Notes: generated by a model from the letters alone, not told the origin. DNA of 64,000 nucleotides from Pseudonocardia sp. TRM90224 (GCF_021245725.1 NZ_JAJGSX010000010.1:186001-250000), one strand, 5' to 3'. Positions 8,170 through 17,134 are shown, counted from the stretch's first letter. Translations and numbers: made by a program.

Positions 8170-9258
8170 GTGCCTGTGCCGCTGAATGCCGAGACCGTCC
8201 GGGATGCACCGAAGGTCCTTTTGCACGACCACCTCGACGGCGGGGTCCGGCCCGCGACCGTCGTCGAGCTCGCCGGCGCCACCGGCTACGAGGGCCTGCC
8301 CAGCACCGACGCGACCGAGCTCGGCGCATGGTTCCTCTCCGCGTCGCACTCCGGCTCGCTGGAGCGCTACCTGGAGGCTTTCGGCCACACGGTGGCGGTC
8401 ATGCAGCGCGCCGATGCGCTCGTGCGGATCGCGGCCGAGTGCGCCGAGGACCTGGCGACCGACGGTGTCGTCTACGCGGAGGTCCGGTTCGCCCCTGAGC
8501 TGCACGTCGAGGCCGGGTTGGCGCTCGACGAGGTGGTCGAGGCGGTGCTGGAGGGCTTCCGCGTCGGCACCGCCCGCGCCGCGGAGCGCGGCCGCCGGAT
8601 CCGGGTCGGCTGCCTGCTCACCGCGATGCGCCACGCCGCCCGCTCGCGCGAGATCGCCGAGCTGGCCGTGCGCTACCGCGACGCCGGTGTGGTCGGCTTC
8701 GACATCGCCGGCGCGGAGGCGGGCTTCCCGCCCACGCGCCACCTCGACGCGTTCGAGTACATGCGCCAGCAGAACGCGCACTTCACCATCCACGCAGGTG
8801 AGGGCTTCGGGCTGCCGTCGATCTGGGAGGCGCTGCAGTGGTGCGGCGCCGACCGGCTCGGGCACGGCGTGCGGATCGTCGACGACATCACCGTCGACGA
8901 CGACGGCAACGCCCGGCTCGGCCTGCTCGCCGCGTACGTGCGCGACATGCGGATCCCGCTGGAGATGTGCCCGACGTCGAACGTGCACACCGGCGCGGCG
9001 AAGTCGCTCGCAGATCACCCGATCGGGTTGCTCACTCGGCTGCGCTTCCGCGTCACGGTGAACACCGACAACCGCCTCATGTCCGACGTATCTCTTTCGG
9101 GTGAGATGTTGGCGCTCGCGGAAACGTTCGGTTACGGGTGGCCCGACCTGCAGTGGTTCACCGTCAACGCGATGAAATCGGCCTTCATCGGGTTCGACGA
9201 GCGGCTCGCGTTGATCAACGACGTCATCAAGCCGGGCTACGCCGCACTCATGGCCTGA
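8170..9258 (+). CDS. add: Adenosine deaminase
   Basis: 362 residues. It deaminates adenosine and deoxyadenosine to inosine and deoxyinosine in purine salvage. HDHLDGG at residues 18-24 carries the HxH zinc ligands and substrate contacts, IHAGEGFG near residue 207 contains the catalytic Glu, LGHGVRI the next His, and NTDNRLMS near residue 297 the Asp that activates water. The start GTG 8170 follows a TAGCGT -10 by 7 bases. The product inosine would be the substrate of the purine nucleoside phosphorylase at 37257-38039. Confidence 0.94.
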   Translation: MPVPLNAETVRDAPKVLLHDHLDGGVRPATVVELAGATGYEGLPSTDATELGAWFLSASHSGSLERYLEAFGHTVAVMQRADALVRIAAECAEDLATDGVVYAEVRFAPELHVEAGLALDEVVEAVLEGFRVGTARAAERGRRIRVGCLLTAMRHAARSREIAELAVRYRDAGVVGFDIAGAEAGFPPTRHLDAFEYMRQQNAHFTIHAGEGFGLPSIWEALQWCGADRLGHGVRIVDDITVDDDGNARLGLLAAYVRDMRIPLEMCPTSNVHTGAAKSLADHPIGLLTRLRFRVTVNTDNRLMSDVSLSGEMLALAETFGYGWPDLQWFTVNAMKSAFIGFDERLALINDVIKPGYAALMA

Positions 9259-9273
9259 CCACCCGTCCAACGT

Positions 9274-9333
9274 CCCCACCGTTTTGCCGACCTGCACACC
9301 CGAAAGGCCGTGCAGGTTGGCAAAACGGTGGGG
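9274..9333. terminator. Family A hairpin, copy 2 (GCC/GGC subtype)
   Basis: Arms CCCCACCGTTTTGCC (9274-9288) and GGCAAAACGGTGGGG (9319-9333) pair perfectly, with an inner ACCTGCAC/GTGCAGGT stem. It lies between the convergent add and GT39-type genes. Confidence 0.75.
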
Positions 9334-9342
9334 AAGTTCGGG

Positions 9343-10812
9343 TCAGCGGAAGCGCAGCTCGGGCCAGGCCTGCGCCCAGGGGACGGTGCGGCCGGTGCAG
9401 AGCCAGACGTCGAGCGTGTCGCCAGGCAGCGGGTGGCACTCGGTGAAGTACGGCCGCAGCCGCGCCGGCTCCTCCACGCCGACCCAGAGGGCGTCGGTCG
9501 CCGTCTCCGGCGGCGGGGCGAAGTACCCGTAGCCGCGGTGCGGGCTGTAGGCCGGCGGCGCGCCCGCCCGGCGACCGTAGACGTCGATCGAGGCGGCGAT
9601 CGGGTAGATGTGGGCGACCACCGCCGTTCGGGCCTGCTGCTGCGGCGGCAGTGCGCGGAACGCGGCCGCGGTGATCTCGCCGGCCGGCTGCATCGCCGTC
9701 TCACCCGCTACCAGCGCGGATGCCGGCAGGTAGGGGAGCAGCGGCGCGGGCAGCACGGGCAGCGTCGTGAGCACCCCGGCGGCCGACAGCGCGAACCCGA
9801 CGGCGGCGAGCACCGCGCGGATCCGCGGTGCGCGGCCGCGCGCCCACGCCGTCAGCTCGACGGCGCCGAGCGCGGTCAGCGCCGGTGTGATCCCGAGCAG
9901 GTAGTACGAGCGCCCGTGGATCAGCCCGATCGCCAGGGCGAGGCCGAGCAGCGCGATCGCGAGGTAGCCGGCGGGGTGGCGGCGCGGGGCCCGCAGCACG
10001 CGCACCAGGCCGATGATCATCAGCGGCCCCCCGATCAGGCCGGGCAGGATCAACGCGGACGACGCGAAACCGACGGCGCCCTCCCACTCGGCGCGCACGA
10101 CGTCCGACATCTGCGTGTACGGCCATCCGTTCGCGGCCTGCCACAGCAGCGTCGGAACGGTCAGCACCACGGCGATCGCCCCGCCCGCCCACAGCGCGGG
10201 GCGGCGCGGCAGCGCACGGGGGCCGACCAGCAGCACCGCCGCGATGAGCGCCACCCACAGGCCCGGTACCAGGAACTTCGCCTGCAGGCTCACCGCCGTG
10301 ACCACGCCCGCGAGCAGCAGCAGGCCGTCCCTGCGCATCCGGACCCAGCGCGTGACCAGCCAAAGGATCAGCGTCCAGAGCGCGGGATCGATCGTGTACG
10401 TCGCCAGCCAGTGGCTCGCGATCATCGTCCCCGAGACCGCAACCGCGCCGGCGGCGAGCACCTGCGCGCGGCGGCTGCCGCCCAGCTCGCGAGCGATGGC
10501 CGCGGCCAGCACGACGGTCGCGGTCGCGGCGATCGTGACGGGCAGTCGGAAGACGACGAGCGAGCCGGGCGCGATCATGTCCATCAGCGCGGCGAGAACG
10601 GGGACCAGCGGGGGCTGGTCGAAGTAGCCCCACGCGAGGTGGTCGCGACCGGCTGCGAGGAAGTACAGCTCGTCGAAGAAGTAGCCCGCGCTGTTGCTCG
10701 CGACGAGCAGCACGAGCGCGGCGGCCGCGGCGATCAGCAGCACCGGCCGGGTCGCGAAACCCGTGCACTGCGCCGGCGCGTCGGGCCGTGTTCCGATCCC
10801 GGTGGTGGTCAT
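9343..10812 (-). CDS. GT39/ArnT-like membrane glycosyltransferase
   Basis: 489 residues with about ten transmembrane helices. Near residue 45 the first extracytoplasmic loop has GYFFDELYFLAAGRDHLAWGYFDQPPLVP: the DE pair and the following H...GYxDQPP are the signature of polyprenyl-phosphate-dependent GT-C enzymes (PMT_2/ArnT type). It should transfer a sugar from a lipid carrier to an acceptor outside the membrane; donor and acceptor are unknown. The C-terminal 120 residues are a soluble domain. ATG 10812 is the first start with the normal short cytoplasmic N-terminus. It is transcribed divergently from the histidine kinase gene. Confidence 0.82.
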   Translation of the reverse strand: MTTTGIGTRPDAPAQCTGFATRPVLLIAAAAALVLLVASNSAGYFFDELYFLAAGRDHLAWGYFDQPPLVPVLAALMDMIAPGSLVVFRLPVTIAATATVVLAAAIARELGGSRRAQVLAAGAVAVSGTMIASHWLATYTIDPALWTLILWLVTRWVRMRRDGLLLLAGVVTAVSLQAKFLVPGLWVALIAAVLLVGPRALPRRPALWAGGAIAVVLTVPTLLWQAANGWPYTQMSDVVRAEWEGAVGFASSALILPGLIGGPLMIIGLVRVLRAPRRHPAGYLAIALLGLALAIGLIHGRSYYLLGITPALTALGAVELTAWARGRAPRIRAVLAAVGFALSAAGVLTTLPVLPAPLLPYLPASALVAGETAMQPAGEITAAAFRALPPQQQARTAVVAHIYPIAASIDVYGRRAGAPPAYSPHRGYGYFAPPPETATDALWVGVEEPARLRPYFTECHPLPGDTLDVWLCTGRTVPWAQAWPELRFR

Positions 10813-10929
10813 GCCGCCATGAGACGGGATCGAGGCCGGTGTTCTGCAGACCCGTCGGTCGGCAGCGGCACCGACGAAAGTAGGTGGGGTGTCCGACCGT
10901 CGAGGGTGATCGCGCCCGGCCTGCCGGTC

Positions 10930-10935
10930 TACCGT
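10930..10935 (+). promoter_or_regulatory. -10 element of the histidine kinase gene at 10942
   Basis: TACCGT, 6 bases before GTG 10942, consistent with a leaderless transcript. Confidence 0.5.
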
Positions 10936-10941
10936 GGACGG

Positions 10942-12126
10942 GTGCGGAACGGCATGCGACCTGCGACACCATGGGTGGTCGTCGCGTGCGCGCTGTTCTT
11001 CGTCGGGCTCGACGTGCTGGTGTTCGTGCTCGGCTCGCGCTCGACCGGCCCGCTCGGGCCCTACGCGGCCCTCGTCTTCCGGATCGCGCTCGACCTCGCC
11101 TCGATCGCCGTCGTGCGGGCCCCGCGGACCGTGCTCGGCGTGCTGATCGGCGGGTCGGTGGCGCTGCTCGTGAGCGAGCTCGTCGCGCCGGGCGCGCTGG
11201 TCGCGACGCCGGTGCTGACCGGCGACCCGCTCACCCCCACGGCCATCGGCGTGGCGATCTGCGTGGCCGTGCAGCTGCGCCACGACCGCACGATGTGGGT
11301 GCTCGTCGGGCTGCTGACGCTGCTCGCGACGCGGCCGTGGGACCCGTCGTGGTCGACGATCCCGCTCGGCCTGCTCTACACCGCCGTGCCCGCGCTGATC
11401 GGCCGCTTCATGGCCGCGCGGCGCACCCTGGTCGCAGGCCTTCGGGAGCGGGCCGAACGGGCGGAACGGGAGCAGCTGCTGCTCGCCGAGCAGGCCCGTG
11501 GCGAGGAGCGCGCCCGGATGGCCGCGGAGATGCACGACGTCGTCACGCACCGGGTGAGCCTGATGGTGTTGCAGGCCGGGGCGATGGAGGTGACCGCGAC
11601 CGACCCCGCGACCCGCTCGGCGGCCGGTTCGCTGCGCGCCGCCGGCGTCCAGGCGCTCGACGAGCTGCGCGAGATCGTCGGTGTGTTCGGCGGTGAGCGC
11701 GTCGGCGCGTCACCCGCGGTCGGGCCGCAGCGACCGCGCGCGCGGCTGGCCGATCTCGTCGACGCGTCGATCGCGGCCGGCGTGCCCGTCGAGCTGGTCT
11801 GCACGGGCGCGGAGGGCACCGTCCCGGCGAGCGTCGCGCGCACGGCCCACCGGGTGGTCCAGGAGGCGCTGACGAACGTCCACAAGCACGCTCCGGGCGG
11901 CACGGTGTGCGTCGAGGTGCGGTACGGGCCGGACGCGGTCACGGTGGCGGTGCGCAACACGGCGCCCACGCGGGCCGCCGACGGCGCGCTGACCGCGACG
12001 GGCTCCGGCAGCGGGCTGCGTGGGCTGCGCGAACGGGTCGAGGTGATCGGCGGGGCACTGCATGCCGCCCCGTCGGCGGACGGCGGGTTCGAGGTGCGGG
12101 CGGAGCTGCCGATGGGGGCGCGATGA
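10942..12126 (+). CDS. NarL-class sensor histidine kinase
   Basis: 394 residues. The N-terminal 150 residues hold about five transmembrane helices without a large sensor loop. The dimerisation/phospho-acceptor box ARMAAEMHDVVTHRVSLM places the His near residue 196, the HisKA_3 type. The ATPase domain has VVQEALTNVHKHA (N box) and GSGLRGLRERVE (G box). It likely phosphorylates the response regulator encoded immediately downstream, whose ATG overlaps this stop (ATGA). The signal is unknown. Confidence 0.88.
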   Translation: MRNGMRPATPWVVVACALFFVGLDVLVFVLGSRSTGPLGPYAALVFRIALDLASIAVVRAPRTVLGVLIGGSVALLVSELVAPGALVATPVLTGDPLTPTAIGVAICVAVQLRHDRTMWVLVGLLTLLATRPWDPSWSTIPLGLLYTAVPALIGRFMAARRTLVAGLRERAERAEREQLLLAEQARGEERARMAAEMHDVVTHRVSLMVLQAGAMEVTATDPATRSAAGSLRAAGVQALDELREIVGVFGGERVGASPAVGPQRPRARLADLVDASIAAGVPVELVCTGAEGTVPASVARTAHRVVQEALTNVHKHAPGGTVCVEVRYGPDAVTVAVRNTAPTRAADGALTATGSGSGLRGLRERVEVIGGALHAAPSADGGFEVRAELPMGAR

Positions 12127-12776
12127 CAGTGCGGGTGCTGGTGGCCGACGACGAGCCGATGGTCTGCGCGCACCTGCGGACGATCATCGGCGCGGCCGGC
12201 GACATGGAGGTCGTCGCCGACGCCGCCGACGGCGCGGAGGCCGTCGAGGCGGTCGTCCGGTTCGCGCCCGACGTCGTGCTGATGGACCTGCGGATGCCCG
12301 GCGTCGACGGGATCACCGCGATCGCGCGGATCGTCGCGCTGCCCGACCCGCCGCCCGTCGTCGCGCTGACGACGTTCGACGGCGACGACCACGTGCAGCG
12401 TGCCCTGCAGGCGGGCGCGGCCGGCTACCTGCTGAAAGCGACGCCGCCGGACGAGCTGGTCGGGCTGGTGCGGGTCGCGGCGCAGGGCCACACCGTGCTC
12501 TCCCGTTCGGCCGCGCGACGCCTCGTCGGGCGCACCGGCGACGCCCGCGGGGCGCAGCGCCGGGCGGCCGAGCGGCTGGCGCCGCTGACCGACCGCGAGC
12601 GCGACGTCGTCGCCCTGCTCGGCGAGGGCCTCTCCAACACCGACGTCGCCCGCCGGCTCTACCTGACCGAGGCGACCGTGAAGGGCTACGTCTCGCGCGC
12701 GCTCGACAAGCTCGGCTGCACCAACCGCACCCAGCTGGGCCTGCTGGCCAGGGAGGCCGGGCTCACTGCCGATTGA
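12123..12776 (+). CDS. NarL/LuxR-type response regulator
   Basis: 217 residues. The receiver domain has the acidic pair DDE at 9-11, the phospho-Asp in VVLMDLRMPG and the Lys in YLLKAT. The C-terminal LuxR helix-turn-helix reads LTDRERDVVALLGEGLSNTDVARRL, followed by TVKGYVSRALDKL. It is coupled to the kinase gene by a 4-base overlap. Targets are not evident. A family B hairpin begins 16 bases after the stop. Confidence 0.9.
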   Translation: MTVRVLVADDEPMVCAHLRTIIGAAGDMEVVADAADGAEAVEAVVRFAPDVVLMDLRMPGVDGITAIARIVALPDPPPVVALTTFDGDDHVQRALQAGAAGYLLKATPPDELVGLVRVAAQGHTVLSRSAARRLVGRTGDARGAQRRAAERLAPLTDRERDVVALLGEGLSNTDVARRLYLTEATVKGYVSRALDKLGCTNRTQLGLLAREAGLTAD

Positions 12777-12791
12777 GGACGAACTTGCGAG

Positions 12792-12835
12792 TAGCGGGTG
12801 CTGAAGGCTCCGCCTCCAGCCCTCAGCACCCGCTA
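12792..12835. terminator. Family B hairpin (TAGCGGGTGCTGA), copy 1
   Basis: TAGCGGGTGCTGA (12792-12804) pairs with TCAGCACCCGCTA (12823-12835), and the inner AGGCT/AGCCC extends the stem. It follows the response regulator gene by 16 bases and precedes the DUF559 gene, so it lies on one side of that gene with copy 2 on the other. Confidence 0.7.
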
Positions 12836-12881
12836 TTGCGCTGCGTGGAACCGGGAGCGCCGCGCTCCCGTCCAAGTGGGC

Positions 12882-13733
12882 GTGCTCGACGGTGCATTTC
12901 GTGGTTCAGCGGCGGTCCGGGCCGGGCTTGTGACACCCGGGCTGCTTCGGGGAGCCCGGTTCCGCCGGCTGTTCCCCGACGTCTACATCCCAGCCGAGCT
13001 CGACGCCACGCTGGCCGTCAGGGCTCAGGCGGCCGGGATCCTGATGGCCGGGCGCGGCGCCGTCGCCGGATATGCGGCGGCGGAGCTGACCGGCGCATCG
13101 TGCGGCCCGGCGGACGCAGTTGTGGACGTGCTCTTGCTGCGCAGCCGCGCTCAGTCCTACAACACGCCCGGGTTGGAGGTCCGTCGCTGCCGCCTTCGGC
13201 CCGGCGACATCTCGAGTTCGGGCGGCATCGACGTCACCGTTCCTGCGCGGACCGCGTTCGACCTGGCCCGCTGGGCGCCGGGGCTCACCGAACGCGTGGT
13301 GGCGGTCGACGCGATTGCCCACCGCCACAACCTCACTGCCGGCGGCCTGGAGCGAAGCTGGCTCGCCCACCGCGGCGCGCACGGATACTCGACACTGCCC
13401 GAGCTGCTGCGGCTGATCGACCCTCGTGCGGAATCGCCGATGGAATCGCGCATCAGGATGGCGCTGGTCCTCAATGGGCTGCCACCGCCGGCCGTCCAGC
13501 ACGTCGTCGGCCCCTACCGACTGGATCTCGCCTACCCGTCGGCCCGGCTGGGCATCGAGTACGACGGCCGTCACCACCGCACTCAGGAGCAGGCGCACCA
13601 CGACCTGAGGAGGGAGGCGGACCTCGCAGCAGCGGGTTGGGTGGTCGTGCGCTTCACCGCATCGACCGTGCTGCACAAGCCGCGAAGCGTCGTGACGCGG
13701 GTGCGCTACGAGCTGGGTCGACGAACTGCTTAG
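12882..13733 (+). CDS. DUF559 (Vsr-like) endonuclease-domain protein
   Basis: 283 residues. The N-terminal half (about 1-170) contains the AbiEi-like segment GLLRGARFRRLFPDVYIP and a central beta-rich region. The C-terminal half is a DUF559 restriction-endonuclease-like fold: ESRIRMALVLNGLP, then LDLAYP (Asp) and IEYDGRHHRT (Glu, Asp, His). Members are presumed nucleases, but the natural substrate is unknown. GTG 12882 (VLDGAFRG) was chosen because it matches the usual start of the family; the longer frame from 12798 begins inside a hairpin repeat. The stop TAG (13731-13733) is the first three bases of another family B hairpin, so the gene is bracketed by two copies of one repeat. Confidence 0.75.
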   Translation: MLDGAFRGSAAVRAGLVTPGLLRGARFRRLFPDVYIPAELDATLAVRAQAAGILMAGRGAVAGYAAAELTGASCGPADAVVDVLLLRSRAQSYNTPGLEVRRCRLRPGDISSSGGIDVTVPARTAFDLARWAPGLTERVVAVDAIAHRHNLTAGGLERSWLAHRGAHGYSTLPELLRLIDPRAESPMESRIRMALVLNGLPPPAVQHVVGPYRLDLAYPSARLGIEYDGRHHRTQEQAHHDLRREADLAAAGWVVVRFTASTVLHKPRSVVTRVRYELGRRTA

Positions 13734-13781
13734 CGAGTTGCGGTTGCTCAGGGCTCCTGCGCGAACCCTGAGCACCCGCTA
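13731..13781. terminator. Family B hairpin, copy 2 (left arm with insertion)
   Basis: GGTTGCTCAGGG (13742-13753) pairs with CCCTGAGCACCCGCTA (13766-13781); the left outer part TAGCGAGTTGC is displaced by about 7 bases. It lies between the DUF559 gene and a convergent gene, and supplies the DUF559 stop codon. Confidence 0.6.
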
Positions 13782-13786
13782 CCGAG

Positions 13787-15013
13787 CTAGTGCACCTGCA
13801 GCCGAGCGACGACCTCTTCCACCAGCTCCCGCCACCGGGCCGCTTCCGCGTCGAACGGCGGGCTGGGCTGCAGGCGGGTGGGGTCGGGCTTGGTCAGGAA
13901 CGAGACGAGCCAGCCGAGCGACTGCGATTCGGCCAGCGCCTCGCGGGCCTCGTCGTCGCGCGCCCAGTCGCCCACGTCGAGCAGCAGCTCGGCGGCCAGC
14001 TCCATCTGTGATGCGTCGACGGCGCTGGTGCCCTCGACGATGTCGTGGTCGATCCCGGCGATCGCGTAGTTGTTCAGCTCGTCGACCTCGACGGTCAGCT
14101 CACCGACGGTCGCCCGCTCGACGATCTCCGACCAGGTGGAGGCCCGGGCCAGGTCGTGCCCGTCGGCGCCCTCCTCGGAGATCCAGCGGGCGAGTGCGCG
14201 CTCCGAGCGGAAGGCGTCGATCTTGCCGGCGGAGCCGAGGAAGACCGCCTTGTCGTTGATGTAGCAGCGGAGGGTGAGGAACTCGCCGTCGCGGGTGGCG
14301 ATGCGGATGGGGTCGATCCCGACCTCTTCCCAGAACCCGGCCGGCGCGTCGTCCTCCTCGGCCTCGGGTTCGGTGTCCTCGCCGGTCTTGGTGGTGTCGG
14401 CGTCCTCGACCTCGTCGTCGAGCACCACCTCCTTCTCGGCGGCGGCGAGCGCGGCGGCATCGACGGTCGGGGTGTCGACCAGGTCGTCGAGCGCGTCGAT
14501 CACGTCGTCCCACTTGGAGCCGATGGTGTCGACCATCTGCGTCCACAGCCGCGCGCCCTCGCGCCCCACGAACGGCAGCGTGCCCTGGCGCAGCAGCGCG
14601 AAGCCGGGCGCCGAGTCGAGCACCTCGGTGACGGATTCGAGCCCGCAGACGTCGGCGATCGAGCGGACCATCTCGGTGATCTCGGCCAGCTCGCCGACCG
14701 TCCACGTGTCGGCCTTCTCGGCCGCGATCTCCGGGACACCGACGATGTCGTACTGCTGCGTCTCGTCGGGGGTCAGCTCGGCGACGGTCAGGTCGGGGAC
14801 GACCGACCACGCCGGGTGGTCGACGAGGTCGTGCTCCCGCGCCGTCCGCACGAACGCTGCGAGCTGGGTGACCTCGGGGAAGACGAAGAGCGAGTCCTCG
14901 TCGCCGAGGAACGCCTCCCATTCCTCGCCGTCCTCGCGCCACCGCGGGGCCCACAAGGTGACGAGGTCACCTTCGGTGAGTGAGAGCTGGATCGGGACGA
15001 TGTCGCTGGCCAC
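13787..15013 (-). CDS. Conserved actinobacterial protein (sometimes labelled primosomal protein)
   Basis: 408 residues, soluble and acidic. It begins VASDIVPIQLSLTEGDLVTLWAPRWREDGEEWEAFLG and has a second related segment later (PIRIATRDGEFLTLRCYINDKAVFLG), which suggests two repeats of one fold separated by an acidic linker (residues about 235-275, rich in Asp/Glu/Thr). I recall close relatives in Pseudonocardiales that databases call primosomal protein, but no replication domain is visible and I would not assign that role. GTG 15013 is 6 bases from a TACTCT -10. Confidence 0.7.
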   Translation of the reverse strand: MASDIVPIQLSLTEGDLVTLWAPRWREDGEEWEAFLGDEDSLFVFPEVTQLAAFVRTAREHDLVDHPAWSVVPDLTVAELTPDETQQYDIVGVPEIAAEKADTWTVGELAEITEMVRSIADVCGLESVTEVLDSAPGFALLRQGTLPFVGREGARLWTQMVDTIGSKWDDVIDALDDLVDTPTVDAAALAAAEKEVVLDDEVEDADTTKTGEDTEPEAEEDDAPAGFWEEVGIDPIRIATRDGEFLTLRCYINDKAVFLGSAGKIDAFRSERALARWISEEGADGHDLARASTWSEIVERATVGELTVEVDELNNYAIAGIDHDIVEGTSAVDASQMELAAELLLDVGDWARDDEAREALAESQSLGWLVSFLTKPDPTRLQPSPPFDAEAARWRELVEEVVARLQVH

Positions 15014-15019
15014 GCCGAA

Positions 15020-15025
15020 AGAGTA
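15020..15025 (-). promoter_or_regulatory. -10 element of the gene starting at 15013
   Basis: TACTCT on the minus strand, 6 bases before GTG 15013. Confidence 0.5.
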
Positions 15026-15047
15026 GTGCGGTGCCGAGCCGGCGCGA

Positions 15048-15926
15048 TCAGCGCCCGATCGGATGCCAGACGGTCTTGATCTCGCTGTAGGCGCGCAGCC
15101 GGGCCGTGCTCGGCGTGCGGGTGTGGTCGGCGTCGGCCGCCGGGCGCGGCAGCACCCGCTTGACGGTGCCGGCCGCGGAGCGCTCCAGGTCGGCCGCGAT
15201 GTCCTCCGGGGCACCCGCCAGGTCGATCGCCTGCACCTCGGCGTGCGCGGCCAGCCACGGCGCCAGCTCCGCGGTGTTGCCGGTGAGCAGGTTCGCCACC
15301 CCGCCCGGGACGTCGGACGTCGCGAGCACCTCGGCGAGCCCGATCGCCGGCAGCGGACGGTCCTGCGATGCGACGGTGACGGCGGTGCAGCCCGTCGCCA
15401 GCACGGGTGCGAGCACGTCGATCAGGCCGAGCAGCGACGACGCCTGCGGCGCCAGCACCGCGACCACGCCGGTCGGTTCCGGCGACGACCAGTTGAGGAA
15501 CGGGCCCGCCACCGGGTTCACCGTCCCGAGGACGGTGGCGATCTTGTCGGTCCACCCGGCGTACCAGACCCAGCGGTCGATCGCGGCGTCGACGGTCGCG
15601 GCGGCGCGCTTGCGGGTGGCGCCCTCGGCGGCGACGACGTCGTCGACGAACTGCTCGTGGCGGGCCTGCATCATCTCCGCCACCCGGTAGAGCACCTGGC
15701 CGCGGTTGTAGCCGGTGGCACCCGCCCAGCCGGCGCCCGCGCCGCGGGCGGCGCTGACGGCATCGCGCACGTCCTTGCGGGAGGCCAGCGCTGCATGTGC
15801 GAGCAGGCGTCCCTTGGTGTCGTGCACGGGGTAGCTGCGACCCGACTCCGAGCGCGGGAACGCGCCGCCGACGTAGAGCTTGTAGGTCTTGGCGACGGCA
15901 AGCCGCCCATCCACAGCCATGCTCAC
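15048..15926 (-). CDS. Aldehyde dehydrogenase-family protein lacking the catalytic-cysteine domain
   Basis: 292 residues against about 480 for a complete enzyme. It matches the N-terminal coenzyme-binding part (YKLYVGGAFPRSESGRSYPV, AARGAGAGWAGATGYNRGQVL, EPTGVVAVLAPQ) and then degenerates. No GxC active-site motif and no LELGG glutamate are present, so it should not be catalytic alone. Similar truncated partners accompany deoC-linked aldehyde dehydrogenases in other actinobacteria; here the complete enzyme is 6 kb away (21976-23412). The GTG overlaps the stop of the upstream methyltransferase gene (GTGA), so the two are co-translated. Confidence 0.8.
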   Translation of the reverse strand: MSMAVDGRLAVAKTYKLYVGGAFPRSESGRSYPVHDTKGRLLAHAALASRKDVRDAVSAARGAGAGWAGATGYNRGQVLYRVAEMMQARHEQFVDDVVAAEGATRKRAAATVDAAIDRWVWYAGWTDKIATVLGTVNPVAGPFLNWSSPEPTGVVAVLAPQASSLLGLIDVLAPVLATGCTAVTVASQDRPLPAIGLAEVLATSDVPGGVANLLTGNTAELAPWLAAHAEVQAIDLAGAPEDIAADLERSAAGTVKRVLPRPAADADHTRTPSTARLRAYSEIKTVWHPIGR

Positions 15927-17128
15927 GGCACGAGGCTACCGTCACCGGGGCCGGGAACGGGCACGTCGAGGCACACGAGTGCCCACGGCCGGTCCCGCAC
16001 CCGCGTCATGACCAGCGTCGCCCGCCGCGACCCGGAGAGGCGCAGCTTGCGGTGCAGCGCGTCGACGTCGCCGGCCAGCCCGCGCCGCCGGATGTCGACG
16101 GCACCGACGTCCAGCGCGCGCAGCCGCGCCGGCAGCTGCTTCTGGTTCCACGGCGCGGAGTCGATCACCCGCAACGTGCGCGCGAACGGCGTGTGCACGG
16201 CACGATCGGCCGTCAGGAACGCGATCTGCTCGTCGATCTTGTGGACGTCGAGGCCGCGGGCGAGATCCTCGACCAGCCCGGCGCGGGTGACGGCCGGGTT
16301 CGGGTCGAGCAGGAACTCCGCAGGCTCGCCGACGGCGACGGGGGTGCCCGGCTCGGCGACCAATGTGTCGCCCGCGGGCAGGACGGTCGCCCGCGTGCGT
16401 GCCGTGGCCAGCGCAGGCGACCACACGGCGGCCTCCTTCAGCTCACGGTCGACCGCCACGAACTCCAGCTCCCAGCCCTCCGGCACCACGTCGTGCGGGA
16501 TCCCGGGCGCGGCCTTGATCCCGACCTTGCCCACCCGCCGGGGCAGCTCGAGGCACCACTCCAGCGGCGGCTCGCTCTCGCCGAGCCGCTTGCGCCCGGC
16601 GCCGGACCGGCGGGCGGGGTCGACGAACACCCCGTCGACGTCGGCGAGGTCGACGTCGCGGACGTCGGCCTCCCCCGTGTCCACCCGCTCCGCGACACCG
16701 TGCACGCGGGCGTTCTGCCGCGCCATCCACACGTGCACCGGGTCGCGGTCGACGGCACGCACTGCGCACTCCGCGGCGATCGCGACGAGGTCGCCGCCGA
16801 TGCCGCAGCACAGGTCGGCGACGCGGGCGCAGCCCCGGAAGCGCGTGCGGCGGTGGGTCGAGACGACCTCGGCGGAGGCCTGCTCCCAGCCGTCCCTGGT
16901 GAAGAACATGTCCGCGGCCAGGCGGAACTTCGCCGAGGCCCGGCGGCGCAGCTCCTGCTGCGCCATCGCGTCGATCACCAGCTGCGTCGGGAACTCGCGC
17001 CGCAGCTGCGTGCCCAGCCGCAGGCCCTCGGCCCCGCCGACATCAAGCCCGCGCAACCGCTCCTGCAGCGCCCGCCCCTGCGGCCCGGTCAACGCCTCCA
17101 GCCCGGCGATCACGTCCACGGCGCGCAC
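15923..17128 (-). CDS. Class I SAM-dependent methyltransferase with THUMP-like C-terminal domain
   Basis: 401 residues. The SAM site VADLCCGIGGDLVAIA is near residue 105, followed by the acidic AVDRDPVHVWMARQNARVHG and FVDPARRSGAGRK. The C-terminal third (DVGAVDIRRRGLAGDVDALHRKLRLSG) matches the THUMP-like domain of this actinobacterial family, pointing to RNA as a likely substrate; the methylated base is not known. GTG 17128 lies 6 bases after TAGGGT. Confidence 0.82.
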   Translation of the reverse strand: MRAVDVIAGLEALTGPQGRALQERLRGLDVGGAEGLRLGTQLRREFPTQLVIDAMAQQELRRRASAKFRLAADMFFTRDGWEQASAEVVSTHRRTRFRGCARVADLCCGIGGDLVAIAAECAVRAVDRDPVHVWMARQNARVHGVAERVDTGEADVRDVDLADVDGVFVDPARRSGAGRKRLGESEPPLEWCLELPRRVGKVGIKAAPGIPHDVVPEGWELEFVAVDRELKEAAVWSPALATARTRATVLPAGDTLVAEPGTPVAVGEPAEFLLDPNPAVTRAGLVEDLARGLDVHKIDEQIAFLTADRAVHTPFARTLRVIDSAPWNQKQLPARLRALDVGAVDIRRRGLAGDVDALHRKLRLSGSRRATLVMTRVRDRPWALVCLDVPVPGPGDGSLVP

Positions 17129-17134
17129 CCGCCG

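Noticed and set aside
12798..12881. ATG start at 12798 for the DUF559 gene
   Set aside because: The first 28 codons lie in a hairpin repeat and do not resemble family N-termini; GTG 12882 fits.
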